Shown here: piece by piece, positions 1 to 11,187 of the stretch
Layout: each line of letters starts with the position of its first letter
Position numbering within the stretch: position 1 is the stretch's first letter
Assembly (NCBI GenBank): GCA_025201365.1
Contig: JAIXMF010000107.1
Span: forward strand, 1-38,962
DNA: 38,962 nucleotides
Direction of reading: 5' to 3'
Origin: Syncephalis plumigaleata
Taxonomy: Eukaryota; Zoopagomycota; Zoopagomycetes; Zoopagales; Piptocephalidaceae
Made by a program: the position numbers and the translations under genes
Notes under the pieces: generated by a model
What the model saw: the letters and a program-made list of their open reading frames with translations, nothing else
What the model was told of the DNA's origin: nothing
The model's database searches: none

Positions 1-528
1 ATCAAAGGCGGCGGTCGACTACGCTCCAAGAGTTACACGCTCATTACGGCGGACGATGATGCGAGTAATTACGAGGAAGGCGGACAAGCCCTAATTCATG
101 GCGATCAATCATCACCTCGCAATAGAGGAGTCAGCCGTATTGGCACGCCTGCATCCGATGACAGCCATACCGGACTACTTGAACAGCAGAACTACGACTC
201 TACCATTGTCGTTGATATGGAACGGGGACGTGGGTTCGCCAAACATATCGACTCGGATGATGAAGAGAAATTCAGAGGTAACAATAGTAACGCCAATGTT
301 ATCATCAATGGATTGGATAACGATGACGGCGAGCCACCCGCCATTGCATGGGCCTCAGGACGTACACGCTGGACTACGGCCAGTAATCCACATAGTCCGA
401 ATACAGATGCGATTGACACTATTTCCCCGGTCACCGTACGTGCTAATCTGAGTGCTCGTTCAACGGATGGACACTCGGACAAAGCATCCTGTCATACACT
501 AGTAACCGATATACGTCGAAACGATTAA
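1..528 (+). CDS. C-terminal part of an unrecognised hydrophilic protein (5' truncated)
   Basis: The frame starting at base 1 is open from the window edge to a TAA at 526-528, giving 175 residues without an ATG that must be the start. The sequence is polar and low in complexity, with acidic runs (DDDASNYEEGG, DSDDEEK), many Ser/Thr/Asn residues and no membrane segment. That suits a disordered cytoplasmic tail. I do not recognise the family. No intron is needed inside this piece. A possible AATAAAA poly(A) signal lies near 576. The shorter frames overlapping this stretch are shadows of it. The tail could belong to a transporter, a receptor or a signalling protein; the upstream sequence would decide. 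Confidence 0.6.
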   Translation: MKGGGRLRSKSYTLITADDDASNYEEGGQALIHGDQSSPRNRGVSRIGTPASDDSHTGLLEQQNYDSTIVVDMERGRGFAKHIDSDDEEKFRGNNSNANVIINGLDNDDGEPPAIAWASGRTRWTTASNPHSPNTDAIDTISPVTVRANLSARSTDGHSDKASCHTLVTDIRRND

Positions 529-821
529 ACGGAAACTACTATTATTATTATTAGTGATCTTATGTCAACATAGTTAATAAAAAAGTTAACATCTTACGAT
601 AATTGGCTGAAAAAACCCCTGTATCTCGTTCTCATTAAATGGGTCATTTCATTCATTCCTACGTCTTGTCCCTTTATTTCCTGTCCTTTATTCCTGTTTC
701 CTTACTGTCTTCCACTAAAGTTTACTGCCAACTATTTCTATTCTATCATTTACAGGTATGTACCAGTTGCTAGTGGTGATACTCGGCTAAATAAGCTATA
801 TTATATTTATAGACTGCGAGA
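529..821. other. Intergenic region: 3' flank of the first gene and promoter/5' UTR of TM9 gene
   Basis: AT-rich, with no coding signal. A CAG|GTATGT-like donor near 755 and a TTTATAG acceptor near 811 would make a 5' UTR intron of about 55 nt just before the ATG at 822. This is an inference from splice consensus only. Confidence 0.4.
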
Positions 822-3334
822 ATGAAGTACAATGCCATAGCAAGGCAGCTGAGTTGGCCTTTCTTAGTGCTTACTACTGCTGCTACTACTATATGGCCGT
901 TAGCTACGGCTGCCTTCTATTTACCTGGTGTTGCCCCGCACGATTATCGTCCAGGCGAACGAGTTGACCTCACGGTTAATCCGATAACACCGAAAATTGA
1001 CAAGCAAGGCAATCAACTACGTTCTATTATTCCTTATAATTATTATATGGACAAATTCCACTTTTGTCAGCCGGAAGGAGGACCACAAAGCCGTTCGGCA
1101 TCGCTGGGCGCCATTCTATCGGGGGATCGACTCTATAATTCGCCGTTTAACGTAAGTGACGTATGATAATAGTGACAATAATGATGGCGTAACATAGACA
1201 GTCATTAATCGAGTACGGTTATAGTTGATAATGCTGCGCAATACCACCTGTAACGTGTTGTGTAAAACAGACAGCATCGGCAAAGACGACATCTCCTTTA
1301 TAGCAAATCGAGTCCGTGAACACTACGCGTACAACTGGCTTATTGATGGATTGCCCGCGGCCCATATTAAAGTAGATCGACAAACGGGCGAATCATTCTA
1401 TAGCGTTGGCTTTGATCTGGGCCAAGTACGCTCGGATCTCGTGGCCAATAATACCGAATCATCTATACCACCACCCGTCACCCTACACAATCATTACAAT
1501 ATTCGTGTGCAATATCACACAAAGGACAATATCAATTATCGTATTGTGGGCGTCGTCGTATCACCGTATAGGTAGGAAAGCGATCATTCATGCTGTATCA
1601 TTCATAGGAGACATGCTTATTAATGTTTCTATTTATCTGTGAACCAATGGATACAATAGTAAAAACACGGTATTAAAGCAGGATGGCACATCACAATGTA
1701 ATACTACTGAACCACTCGTTCTAGATGAACAACATGGTAACTCGGGTATCGTGTATACCTATGATGTATCATGGGAGGTAAGTAGCGATTAATGGAAAAA
1801 AAGACGACGGTATTATAACTGATAATCATTTAGGCATCAGATATTCCATGGGGAACTAGATGGGATAGCTACCTACATGTATTCGATCCAAGTATTCATT
1901 GGTTTAGGTAAGATAAAGAGGATGAACTAATAATGTTAATGCTAATAATGCTAACAATAATACGTGTGATATAGCTTAACTATATCGGCTGTCGTAGTAA
2001 TATTCCTGACTGGTATGGTAGCAATGATTCTATTAAAGGCCCTCCACAAGGACATTGCGCGTTACAATGTCGATGAGGAACAAGATGATATTCGCGAGGA
2101 TTTCGGCTGGAAACTAGTACACGGTGATGTATTTCGATCACCACCGCACGCCATGCTCCTATCAGTATTGGTGGGCAATGGTGCACAACTATTATGTATG
2201 GCGGCGGTAACATTGAGTAAGTGGGCGTTGCATACGAAATAGCCTTGTAATCTTACTAATAGTAACACGAATGCATCCTATTTAGTATTTGCCGTGCTTG
2301 GATTCCTGTCGCCATCAAATCGCGGTGCACTCATCACGGTTATCATCACGTTCTACATGCTGTTCGGCTGTGTAGCCGGTTATGTGTCAGCTCGCTTGTA
2401 CAAGATGTTTGGCGGCGAGGAATGGAAGACGAACATTGCATTGACTGCATTTTTATTCCCTGGGTGAGTATTCCATGCAGTATAATCCAAGTGTCAATAA
2501 CAATAAGGATAAGAATCATACGACTAATCCAGATGATTTAGTATTATTTTCGGTATCATCTTCTTCATTAATATATTTTTACTAAGTGCCCATTCCTCGG
2601 ATGCAGTGCCATTTGGTACATTGGCCGCATTGTTTGCCATGTGGTTCTTAGTATCGACACCATTAACGTTTGTGGGTGCCTATTTCGGATTCAAGAAGCT
2701 GGTAAGCTTTTTTACTTAATCAATAACAACAACAACAATAATCATTTGTTCTAATATAAATGTACTTCTCTATAGCGAATTGAACATCCAGTACGTACTA
2801 ATCAGATTCCACGTCAAATACCGGAACAAGCCATCTATCTACGTCCATTGCCTTCATTACTTATGGCAGGCGTACTACCATTTAGCGCTATATTTATCGA
2901 GCTCTACTTTATTATGAATAGTATTTGGTATCATAAAATCTACTACGTATTCGGATTTCTATTATTGGTATTCATTATTGCCGCCATTACTTGCTCGCAG
3001 GTAGCGGTACTCATGTGCTACTTCCACCTATGCACCGAGGAATATCGATGGTGGTGGCGATCCTTTTTCACCTCGGGTGCATGCGCCCTTTACACATCGG
3101 CATTCGCGGTCTACTACTATTACACGCGACTTGACATTGATAGCGTTACGAGTACCGTGTTATACTTTGGCTGGACCGGTATCATGACACTCATGCTATT
3201 CGTTATGACAGGTGGGTGATCAATCACGCGTATGATGATATAGACTAATTTACCGTTATCGTGCAGGGGCAATTGGATTTGCAGCATGTCTCTTATTCAC
3301 TCGAAAAATCTACTCGGCCATTAAAGTAGATTAA
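822..3334 (+). CDS. Transmembrane 9 superfamily (EMP70/TMN) protein
   Basis: Nine exons: 822-1151, 1225-1571, 1660-1777, 1834-1907, 1975-2216, 2286-2463, 2542-2701, 2776-3211 and 3267-3334. They join in frame to 650 residues, the usual family size. The N-terminus has a hydrophobic signal-like stretch followed by AFYLPGVAPHDY, the conserved start of the mature lumenal domain. Further family hallmarks are YNYYMDKFHFC, NTTCNVLC, DIPWGTRWD, SIHWFS and EEYRWWW, then nine predicted hydrophobic segments in the C-terminal half. The protein ends in KIYSAIKVD. A terminal KxD/E in this family binds COPI coat and retains the protein in the Golgi. TM9 proteins act in Golgi/endosome sorting, adhesion and metal homeostasis. 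No key element is missing. All introns are GT-AG. Which TM9 paralogue it is cannot be decided here. Confidence 0.93.
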
Positions 3335-4077
3335 AATAACCATAGGTAGACGAGACAAATCTATGGTTGGTCAGTAATTGCAACAATAAATACAAGTTGA
3401 TACGACAATTATAACTGATAATGATGATAATGATGATAATGACGATGAAGCATTTATACGTTTATGATTAGCATGGTACATGTTACTTGCATGCATATGC
3501 ACATGCATACATTTGTCATTTTATTAGTAAGTAAATGTTGAAACAAATAATCAACATGTAAACAATAAAATGATTGGAATACCATACTAATGCACCGTTG
3601 ATCATTCGAATGATTGTCTACCCGTGCGCGCAATCTTAATAAACAAGTGGAAATGATAGCTGGAAATGGGGATCGACAAACGTTGCTTGCAAGTCCCCTC
3701 TCCGTGTCACGCGGTCATCATCAGCCTCATGCTGATTTCTCTTTCTATCCTTCTATCTGTGATCGGATAAATTGGTTCACACGACCATATCACCTGAGTG
3801 ACAGGCAACTATCAGGTGGTAGCATCAATTACATCACCTCTGGATTCCATTTACCATCATAGTACATCAATGCAGAGATAACCGATCAGAGGTGACAATC
3901 TCCCGCTATAAGACAGACTATTTATTGAGTGTCGTGGACACTTTACGGTGACGCTACCTCAATTCATCACTTGTTTATTTGTCATCAACTGTTGTATTTG
4001 CCATTGACTGCTGTATTTGCATATCGTTTTCTTTCGTTTACCATCTGTGTTTTGTCGTATCAACTTAAAAGAAAGAC
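3335..4077. other. Intergenic region, no gene seen
   Basis: This holds the TM9 3' UTR, with AATAAA near 3385, and the promoter of the next gene. The short frame at 3614-3862 starts without a convincing ATG, has no family resemblance and lacks codon character, so I do not call a gene. A TGATAATGATGATAATGATGATAATGA-type simple repeat lies near 3415-3445. Confidence 0.4.
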
Positions 4078-5433
4078 ATGTCCGTAAGATCGAATAATCA
4101 ACGAACCGGATCTACTGCTCCGTCTTCGTAAGTAACACACTTATTTATACAGTCACTTGCAAGTTAATTGACGATTATTATCATTATCATTATTATGCCG
4201 TTAAAGAGGTGATGCAGATGATTCGGCAACCTCTTTTTGCTTTCCATTTCTATTAACTCTCCAGTAAGTGATTAGTTAACAGCCAATTATCAAGTCATAA
4301 ATGGTAGCTAAACGTGTAATGTACAATCATTTAGAAAATTGTTTGGACGTGACAAACAAAATGAACTCTGCAGTAGACGAGCGAGTAAGCAACAATTGAC
4401 GCGAGCACAGCATTCGACCACTCCGGGCATGGAGGCGGACGAGGCGGGCATGCAAGAGATGGTGCAGATCAAACGCTCCATTGACAAGCTCACACCTGAT
4501 AATCAGGAAGCTACAATGTCCAATTACGTGGCAAACGATAGCGGGAAAGACTTGACGCGGACTGATCTGCCATTCAGCGATACGCTAATTATATTCGTAT
4601 TGGGTAAGCGACAGAATAACATGCTATTACCATAGTATTAATCGGTACGCTACTTGTTCAACGACAACCACAGGTGGACCGGGTTCTGGTAAAGGTACTC
4701 AATGTGAAAAACTGGCGAAAACCTTTCAATTGGCACATATATCGGTAGGTGATCTACTTCGTAATGAAGTGGCACAAGGATCAGCATTGGGCGCCGAGAT
4801 TACAGCAGCGATGCGAGAAGGCAATATGGTGTCAATGGTAAGCTCACTTTGTAATAACAATGGTATACTTATTAATCTATGGTAAACGATATAATACCTC
4901 AAATAGTCCATTACTAAGCAATTGCTCATGAATGCTATCGCCAAAGAAAGAGATGCATCCATTGGTATTCTACTTGATGGCTTCCCTCGTGAATTATCTC
5001 AAGCAAAAGAATTCGAAGAGTCGATCGGTTTCTGTTCATTCTTACTTAACTTTGACTGTCCACAAGAACTACTTACGGCTCGCCTATTGAAACGTGGCGA
5101 GACAAGTGGTCGTGAAGACGACAATGCGGAAACAATTGCCAAACGCCTGGATACATTCAATCGACTTACTCAACCGGTGATTGATCATTATGCTCGATTA
5201 GATCGTGTCCACACTGTAAGTATTCATCCATTCGTTATTTCATGCAAGCATGCTCATTAATCAATTCTACGGTTGTGCAGATCGATTCAAGCGGAACAAT
5301 AGAGGAGGTGAGCGCGCGTGCACATCAACTTGTTAAGACGGCCATTGAGGAATACATGTCGCGCGATGCATCCATCAACTCTCTAGATGATCTGGGCGAG
5401 TTAGAAGACGTTAACATGGATAACGAAGAGTAA
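4078..5433 (+). CDS. UMP-CMP kinase-like nucleoside monophosphate kinase (URA6/adenylate kinase family)
   Basis: Exons 4078-4127, 4207-4263 (possible cassette), 4335-4603, 4674-4837, 4907-5215 and 5281-5433 give 333 residues, or 314 if the 57-nt second exon is skipped. Both forms stay in frame. The enzyme would phosphorylate UMP/CMP (and possibly dUMP or AMP) with ATP in pyrimidine salvage and synthesis. Visible motifs are the P-loop GGPGSGKGT, the NMP-binding segment HISVGDLLRNE, LLDGFPRE, and the short lid with RLLKRGETSGREDDN followed by IAKRLDTF. The short lid without an inserted zinc-type domain favours a UMP-CMP kinase over a long adenylate kinase. Oddly, about 120 mostly polar residues precede the P-loop, far more than in typical family members. 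No clear targeting peptide is seen there. Confidence 0.88.
4207..4263 (+). other. Candidate 57-nt cassette exon in the UMP-CMP kinase-like gene
   Basis: An acceptor AAAG precedes 4207 and a consensus donor GTAAGTG follows 4263. The 57 bases are open and enter and leave in the same phase, encoding 19 residues that begin GDADDSATS. Skipping it makes one 207-nt intron. Including it makes two introns of 79 and 71 nt, which match the other introns in this window. I therefore think it is at least sometimes included. Confidence 0.55.
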
Positions 5434-5631
5434 AGATCGTTAACTAAATATCAACCATGCATATGCTATTATTACGATATATATATATTATTCGATAAAA
5501 TTATAACTAACTGATCAATTCTAATGTGCCTTGCATGTCTCCACCTAATTGTACACTGTTATGACATTAGTCTTTGAACACTAGTACGTTCACTTCTATT
5601 TGAATAACTGATTAGCCGTTTCATTACGTCA

Positions 5632-6135
5632 TTATAATAAAATTGAATTCCTTTCTTTCAAGACAAGGACATTAGCATGCTAATATTAAGATAGTGCTAA
5701 ATTAACCATTAGTCAGTGCATGAACCATTATTGCTTACCGTAGCAGATGATGCTTGATGTGGCCCCAATCCTATCGATGCCTTCATGCCTTCAATCAATG
5801 TACCAGGTATCATCGCTGTAATGACATGGAGATTATTGCCACCTAGTTCGAATACATTCATTGCTGCTATGGCCACCGGGACTACTTTATTCGATTCGAA
5901 ATCAATAAATCTAGTGCAGTTTATTAAATGGATTTACATACATGTCTTCTGCTATCATCTTACCCGTAAGTCTTGTGCTGTCTTGTAGTCCTATTCGATT
6001 AATGTTATTAACGATTTAATAGTTATCAAACTAGTGAACGGAATGATCACGTATGCATATATGCTTACAACGAGAATGCAATACTCGATTTTACCAAATG
6101 CTTCAATGATAGTTTACAGTGTCAACTATACCATA
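5632..6135 (-). pseudogene. Decayed PUF60-like RNA-binding splicing factor fragment (RRM2 region)
   Basis: On the minus strand, pieces 6135-6069, 5990-5964, 5910-5739 and 5679-5632 are separated by GT-AG introns of 78, 53 and 59 nt. The pieces read IIEAFGKIEYCILV, then TTRQHKTYGFIDFES and AAMNVFELGGNNLHV. This follows RRM2 of PUF60/poly(U)-binding splicing factors, whose family pattern is FEAFGKI, then DPTTGKHKGYGFIEYE, then a segment ending near MNLFDLGGQYLRV. PUF60 helps U2AF select 3' splice sites. An in-frame TAA lies just before IIEAFGKI, and the frame does not carry across the junction at 6069/5990. The last piece stops 16 codons in, with no third RRM (UHM). I read this as a truncated, frameshifted relic. 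An unusual live splice form is less likely. Confidence 0.55.
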
Positions 6136-6898
6136 CTAAATAAATAGGAGTCACATTACAAATACTCACATACTCTATAATCATATGCTGTATTCGATGA
6201 GCATTGTAAACCGTGTATTTGATAAATAAACTATGATGATAGTACTTACGATTAATTGCATAGAGAGTAACGAGTGAACAAAGTGAATACACGATAGACA
6301 ATGCAATAAACAAACAGTAGTTAGTAGAATGATTGAGTTGTCACGAATGAGCAAGAAATGAACAAGGAAGGGTGTATGAACACGTATGCCAGTTTATTCG
6401 AAGAAGCAGTATATGCTTGTAGGTAGATAGAGTATGGAGATGGCAGTAAACAAATGAAAATACAAATAAAAGCATGACGTAAGAGTGGCATACAAACAGA
6501 TGACGGAAGAGAGTGGTAAAAGTAAAAGGTGCATGTCGATATAGATCAAATTGATTCATGTTTATTAATATTGCTAGTGGATGCTTGTCAATGATGGATG
6601 GCAATGAGTGTTGGCAATAAGCATTAGCATGGTTGGTTATCCCAGTATGTTGTCGTTGTTGTTGAATATTAGTTGATTGACATTTAGAATGGGAATTAGT
6701 ACATATTGTCTGGATGTTGTCACTTGCATTAGCAATGAATAGAAATGTCAACTTACCGAATAGAATGGAGATAGTATGTAGCCAACATCATTGACATTTG
6801 GATGTTCTAATTGTAATATTGTTAGTATATTATAATAAATGAACTTACCTGGAATTAATACTTATGAATGAATGGATTTTAATAAAGTAATAAAATAT

Positions 6899-7200
6899 GT
6901 TATGTCCCCATCATATCCGTATACCGCCGCCACCGTGCCAAGGTAGATGGATCGTGTATAATATGCTGAACGGTTGGATAGCCTTGAGACAAGTATACCA
7001 CTATACTGCCGAATGCTGTGTGATAACATTCAGCAATAAAGCTATGAAGGCTGGCATATGGTCCATTCATTACAAATGGCCATACACCACATTGTCAGTA
7101 TGAATGGCAGCCAGTGGCCAGCCAACCACCACCCACTGACAATGTTGCCGCTCCATAGCGGTTCGTGATATAGTCAACCGAAGCGCATACGAGGGATCAG
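6899..7200 (-). pseudogene. Unrecognised codon-like block with an internal stop (possible gene relic)
   Basis: Reading the minus strand from about 7199 to 6899, one frame is open except for a single TGA. It has natural-looking composition, with segments such as ITNRYGAATLSVGGGWLATG and AFGSIVVYLSQGYP. The block is visibly richer in G and C than the AT-rich sequence on both sides. I cannot assign a family; the Gly-rich hydrophobic stretches could come from a membrane protein. The plus strand also has an opening here (6897-7103), but its composition is less protein-like. Confidence 0.25.
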
Positions 7201-8652
7201 CAAATAAGCAAAATTATTCAATTATAAATGAGCTAATAGGACATAACATAATAAATAGATGGATTATAATGATGCAAAGCGACGATATTGATGTACAAGC
7301 AAAGATTATATGATAACGTAAGCAGAAGAAATAGCAACGCACACAGACGTTATAAAGCAAAAACAGCAATAAAATATAAGAGTGTAAACATTAAACATTG
7401 GATATAAGTAAACATACATTGGATTATAGCAGCATTGGAATAGAATGATGCAAGAGAGAATGAATAGAAATACATAGTTATATTACAGATTGAATAGGAT
7501 AGCGCGAACAAGGAATGATTAAACATACGCAAAACATATCATTAAATAAGGTCAGTCACCATCATATCAAGTAAGCTAGGCTTTCCTTCTCCCAGCGAAG
7601 GCAGCAACATGATGATCAATATCACGGCAAAGCGTCGTTTAAATGATATTATGATGGCAAATTGATCTAAACACATATCAATATAGAATAAAGATACATA
7701 TTTAGGCATTTGCAAACTGATACACTCCATGATACTCGTATAATAGAGAGGCTACCCAGCTACATTAACAACTGAATGACCTGTAGAAAACAGTGGTAGC
7801 TAACCTTACTGTGCAGCTTATACATCCCCACTACAGACAGTTATTTTAGTCCCACCATTTGCTTTGCAGTAGCTTCATATTATACCAATATACGAATGTC
7901 CGCAAGCAAGTAGCGTAGAAGACCGACACCCGTTACAGGTACCGACATCACACTGAGTTGAAAAAAGTCAACTACGCTCATTATCACACTCAGCGCTACG
8001 CTATACGCAAACAGTTTACAGAGCACTGACCTATTTCGCTATGTGTATGTTTAAACAAAGAAAGTGAAAGAGAAAGTAAAGAATGAAGAGTGATGAATGA
8101 TGAGTAAAGAGAAAGAAGAAGTGGACAGTGGACAGTGGGATAGCCCTTATCGATAAAGAGTGTATTGACCTGCTATGTGTGCTTCTCTGATTGGCTGATT
8201 ATCACAGGACACCAAAGAGACGATAAGGCCTTCTTATTTAGTAAGATTGGTTTCACTAATACTGATAGCTGTCCGTCCTTGGATTTACAGGATCAAACGA
8301 CCTAAGCTGCGTTCTACCTAGTTGGGTATGCAATGCCGTGGTTACACCGCGCTAAAAGAACCAGTATGGAAATAGGGGTAGTAGCAACGCGTCGTTGCAA
8401 CATGTACATAAGCATGCATGGCCTGTGCAATATACCTGTCCTTATTAACCAATCATAATAAAATATTATTTATTAAATAAAGTAGGCTACGGCCTAGAGT
8501 TATAATATTAATAAATGGCGCTAGAACTTAGCGAGATAGCCACTCATAGTGAACAAGCTAATCGTTCGTACGCAATCACCGCGTAGTAGCGTCTTTATGT
8601 GATAATAGCGCTCGTAGCTATGATAGCAGCTTAATTCTGTGCGGATTGCAAG

Positions 8653-8690
8653 ATCATTGGCCGAGAAGTGAGACATAGCGGCCCAATGAT
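8653..8690. repeat. Imperfect inverted repeat near the kinase promoter
   Basis: ATCATTGGCC at 8653-8662 pairs with GGCCCAATGAT at 8680-8690 with one bulged base across a 17-nt loop. It lies about 130 bp before the kinase ATG. It could be a regulatory palindrome or chance; nothing else supports a role. Confidence 0.35.
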
Positions 8691-8820
8691 TGATTTCATT
8701 TACCCGGCTCTTCCACCTCCATTATGACAAATAACGCCTTTGTTTTCTTTTCACTTCTATCACACGGTCATCTTTCTTAATAAGCGAATTAACGCGTTAC
8801 GCTACTATTATTTATCAATC

Positions 8821-11145
8821 ATGTCTATTTCTATATCATCTACTACCGAAAGTCTCTCCTCAGAGCACCTGAGCGATAGTTTGTACGTTAATGCACCTAA
8901 GCGCTGGAAAGAATTACCTTATGATACAAAGCGGCGCATGATCGGATGGGTGGAGATTCGTGACGCCAAGACCGCAGGTACGTACCGCTAGCGTTTGTAC
9001 GAGTGACTACTAATTAGTACATAGAATACAAAGAATATATGCTGCCGGTAGACACAACGGTTGAGATCGGGCCCAGCAGTACGGAGCCGTAAGTTCTATT
9101 ATGTTATTAAAACTTCCGTATATGCTAATGATATCTCCGTTCTAAATAGCGATTGCCGAATCAATATTGGTGGGCCACCGAACGCCTACTTTGAGTTAGT
9201 GGCGGTAAGTCAATAGTGGCTGCTTCACAAGTATATCGCTAACTATAGTATACGCTGATAAATTACACTGTAGGCCCGCAATGGCATTACTTTTAAGGTA
9301 GGCAACATACTAAAGCATTTATTACTAATACTAACACCATAACTAGAACAACCAGCACCCGTCTATATATAGTAAGTTACGCACACTATCCAATACATGA
9401 TGGCTTATACAATATGTAGTCGAAGGAGAAAGAGTGGACGTTGACTACGTGGGATTGCTTCCGAACAAGTGCCACGTCACCATTCCCGGATGCAAAAGTA
9501 AGTTAGCAGCTAATACAATCTACGACCGTCATTAATCATACCTGTATTGATAGCGAACTTCGTCGTGCACGAGTTACAGCCGACGAGAGTCAATGAGAAT
9601 ATCAACGACGAAGAGTTCAAGGAGGTAAGTTATAGTATGATTTGAAGATAGCGATATTAACGGGCATTACATTATAGTGGGCGGAGGAAAATTGCATCAT
9701 GACTGAGACAAGACTGGGAGAGTAAGTGCTTTATGAATGCTCATATTGACGAAGAGCGAACTAACGCTAATTACCTAGGGGAGGACAGGGATCTGTCTAC
9801 CTGGGTGTTGATCGCCGTACTAAAGAGTACGTTGCGATCAAATCCTTCCGACGCGGTAATGATCAAGATACCGCTGCCCGGGAGGCGAGCATATTGAAGG
9901 AGCTGCGTGGCTACCCCTACTTCATTCAGATGGTCGGTAAATGCATCACCTCCCGTAATACATATATTGTCCTCCAGCATGCCTGGGGAGATCTGGACCG
10001 CTACATTGACCTTCATGGAACGGTTCCAGAAGAATGTGCAAAGACAATATTCAAGCAACTACTAGAAGGCATCAAGGTAAGTTGCATTCTGATTAATATC
10101 ACTATAGAATACTAATTACTTATTAGATCATGCACGACAATTACTTGGTGCACAGAGGTAAGCTATACTAACGAATTCCTCATACTGTTATTGACATATC
10201 ATTTACTACTAACACTATTGCACCACTAGACATTAAGGTAAGTATTAATTTATTAGCGGTATATGATATCACGACTAACAATGTTCTTGCTAGCCCGGCA
10301 ACATCTTGTTGCTGGAGTTCAGTCAAGCGCCCACGGCTGTTTATGCCGATTTTGGGCTCACGAAACAACTGGTGTCGCCAGTCGCGCTCTTAACGAGCTG
10401 CGTTGGTACACCAGGGTACATGGCGCCGGAGGTGTTAAAAACACACCCCGACTGGGATCTCCTTGAATTGAAGGAGAAGTACCCAGCAATAGCACATCTA
10501 TTAGATGTGTCGCCATTTACCAAAAATGGCTATAGTAAGGCTTCCGATATGTGGAGCCTGGGAATAACATTATTCCAAATGTTGTTCGGTAAGTGACTAA
10601 ATAACTATAACTTACTTTACTAATATCAATATCATTATTAGGAGGACGCCCGTTTGAAACGGATGGTATATACCACCGTCAACTATATAGCATTCTTTCT
10701 ACGAATGTTAATGATTATTATCAATATGGGCGCGTTAGCAATAACTGTAAGTAGAATAATTTTATTAATTCATTATACTAACTAGTGCTTAGGCATGAAG
10801 CTTATCAGCAATCTACTAAAAGTAGATGCTGATAAGCGCTACACAGTGGATGATGCGCTAGAATGCGCATGGCTCACGGAGCCAGAGGTGGAGGGTGAGA
10901 GCCTGTCTACCGCGTCAACGGTAGAAGAGGCCAGTCAGTCTACCGAAATAACGGTAGAGCTGACGCTCCCCTCTACCGAATCGGTGGTGGAAATAAGTCC
11001 ACCTATCGAGCCAGCGGTGGAAGAGGTGAGCCCGCCTACTCCATCACCACGACCCCCCAAGCGCAACTGGCGCTTGCCCGACCCGCCCACTCGCACCTAC
11101 TACTCGCGCAAGGCCAAGCGAGGGCCTATCAACTACAAATGGTAA
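8821..11145 (+). CDS. Protein Ser/Thr kinase with FHA-like N-terminal region
   Basis: Fourteen exons: 8821-8977, 9025-9088, 9150-9204, 9274-9297, 9347-9371, 9420-9497, 9554-9624, 9678-9721, 9779-10076, 10127-10157, 10230-10237, 10294-10588, 10642-10746 and 10793-11145. They join in one frame to 535 residues. Residues about 65-150 resemble a divergent FHA phosphothreonine-binding domain (VEIGPSSTEPDCRI, SIYIEGERV, HVTIPGC), but the strict GR...S..H residues are not clear. The kinase domain looks active: Gly-loop GEGGQGSVYLG (about 172-182), Lys194 in VAIK, HRDIKPGN (281-288), ADFG (303-306), GYMAPE (326-331) and DMWSLG. FHA plus kinase suggests a Chk2/Rad53/Dun1-like checkpoint kinase, but that assignment is tentative. 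The C-terminal tail, about 100 residues, is rich in Glu/Ser/Pro and ends basic. Confidence 0.85.
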
Positions 11146-11187
11146 GTAAACATTTATTTCAATATATACATCACTAACATATCTTTA
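11143..11187 (+). other. Stop codon overlapping a consensus intron donor
   Basis: The kinase frame ends TGG TAA, but the bases TG|GTAAGT also form a perfect donor. A CTAAC motif and CTTTAG acceptor follow at about 11173-11187. If this is spliced, the next bases give one Cys codon and then TAA, so the protein would end YKC and not YKW. Either way the protein length is unchanged. Only cDNA can tell. Confidence 0.4.

Larger units (their letters stand above)
5434..8820. other. Long gene-poor region containing decayed coding relics
   Basis: About 3.4 kb between the kinase-like gene and the FHA-like protein kinase has no intact gene that I can support. It holds a minus-strand PUF60-like RRM relic (5632-6135), a well-formed 42-nt intron pattern on the minus strand (6807-6848) and a GC-richer minus-strand codon-like block (6899-7200). 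It also holds AT-rich filler, a purine-rich tract near 8040-8130 and an imperfect inverted repeat at 8653-8662/8680-8690. The last part should contain the promoter of the gene starting at 8821. Short frames in both strands look like chance openings in AT-rich sequence. Confidence 0.5.

Noticed and set aside
3614-3862. 82-codon plus-strand frame after the TM9 gene
   Set aside because: It has no ATG at its start, no family resemblance and no splice context.
6341-6751. Minus-strand 136-codon open frame
   Set aside because: Composition is that of AT-rich chance reading (Cys/His/Ser/Tyr-rich). I see no domain and no splice-supported extension that gives a recognisable protein.
7850-8000. Minus-strand Cys-rich stretch (GTCNGCRSS, ACGHSYIG) that looked like a zinc motif
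   Set aside because: It is too short, is broken by stops on both sides and has no neighbouring exon to make a domain.
8383-8397. Short hairpin GCAACG-CGT-CGTTGC
   Set aside because: A 6-bp stem is expected by chance in a window of this size.
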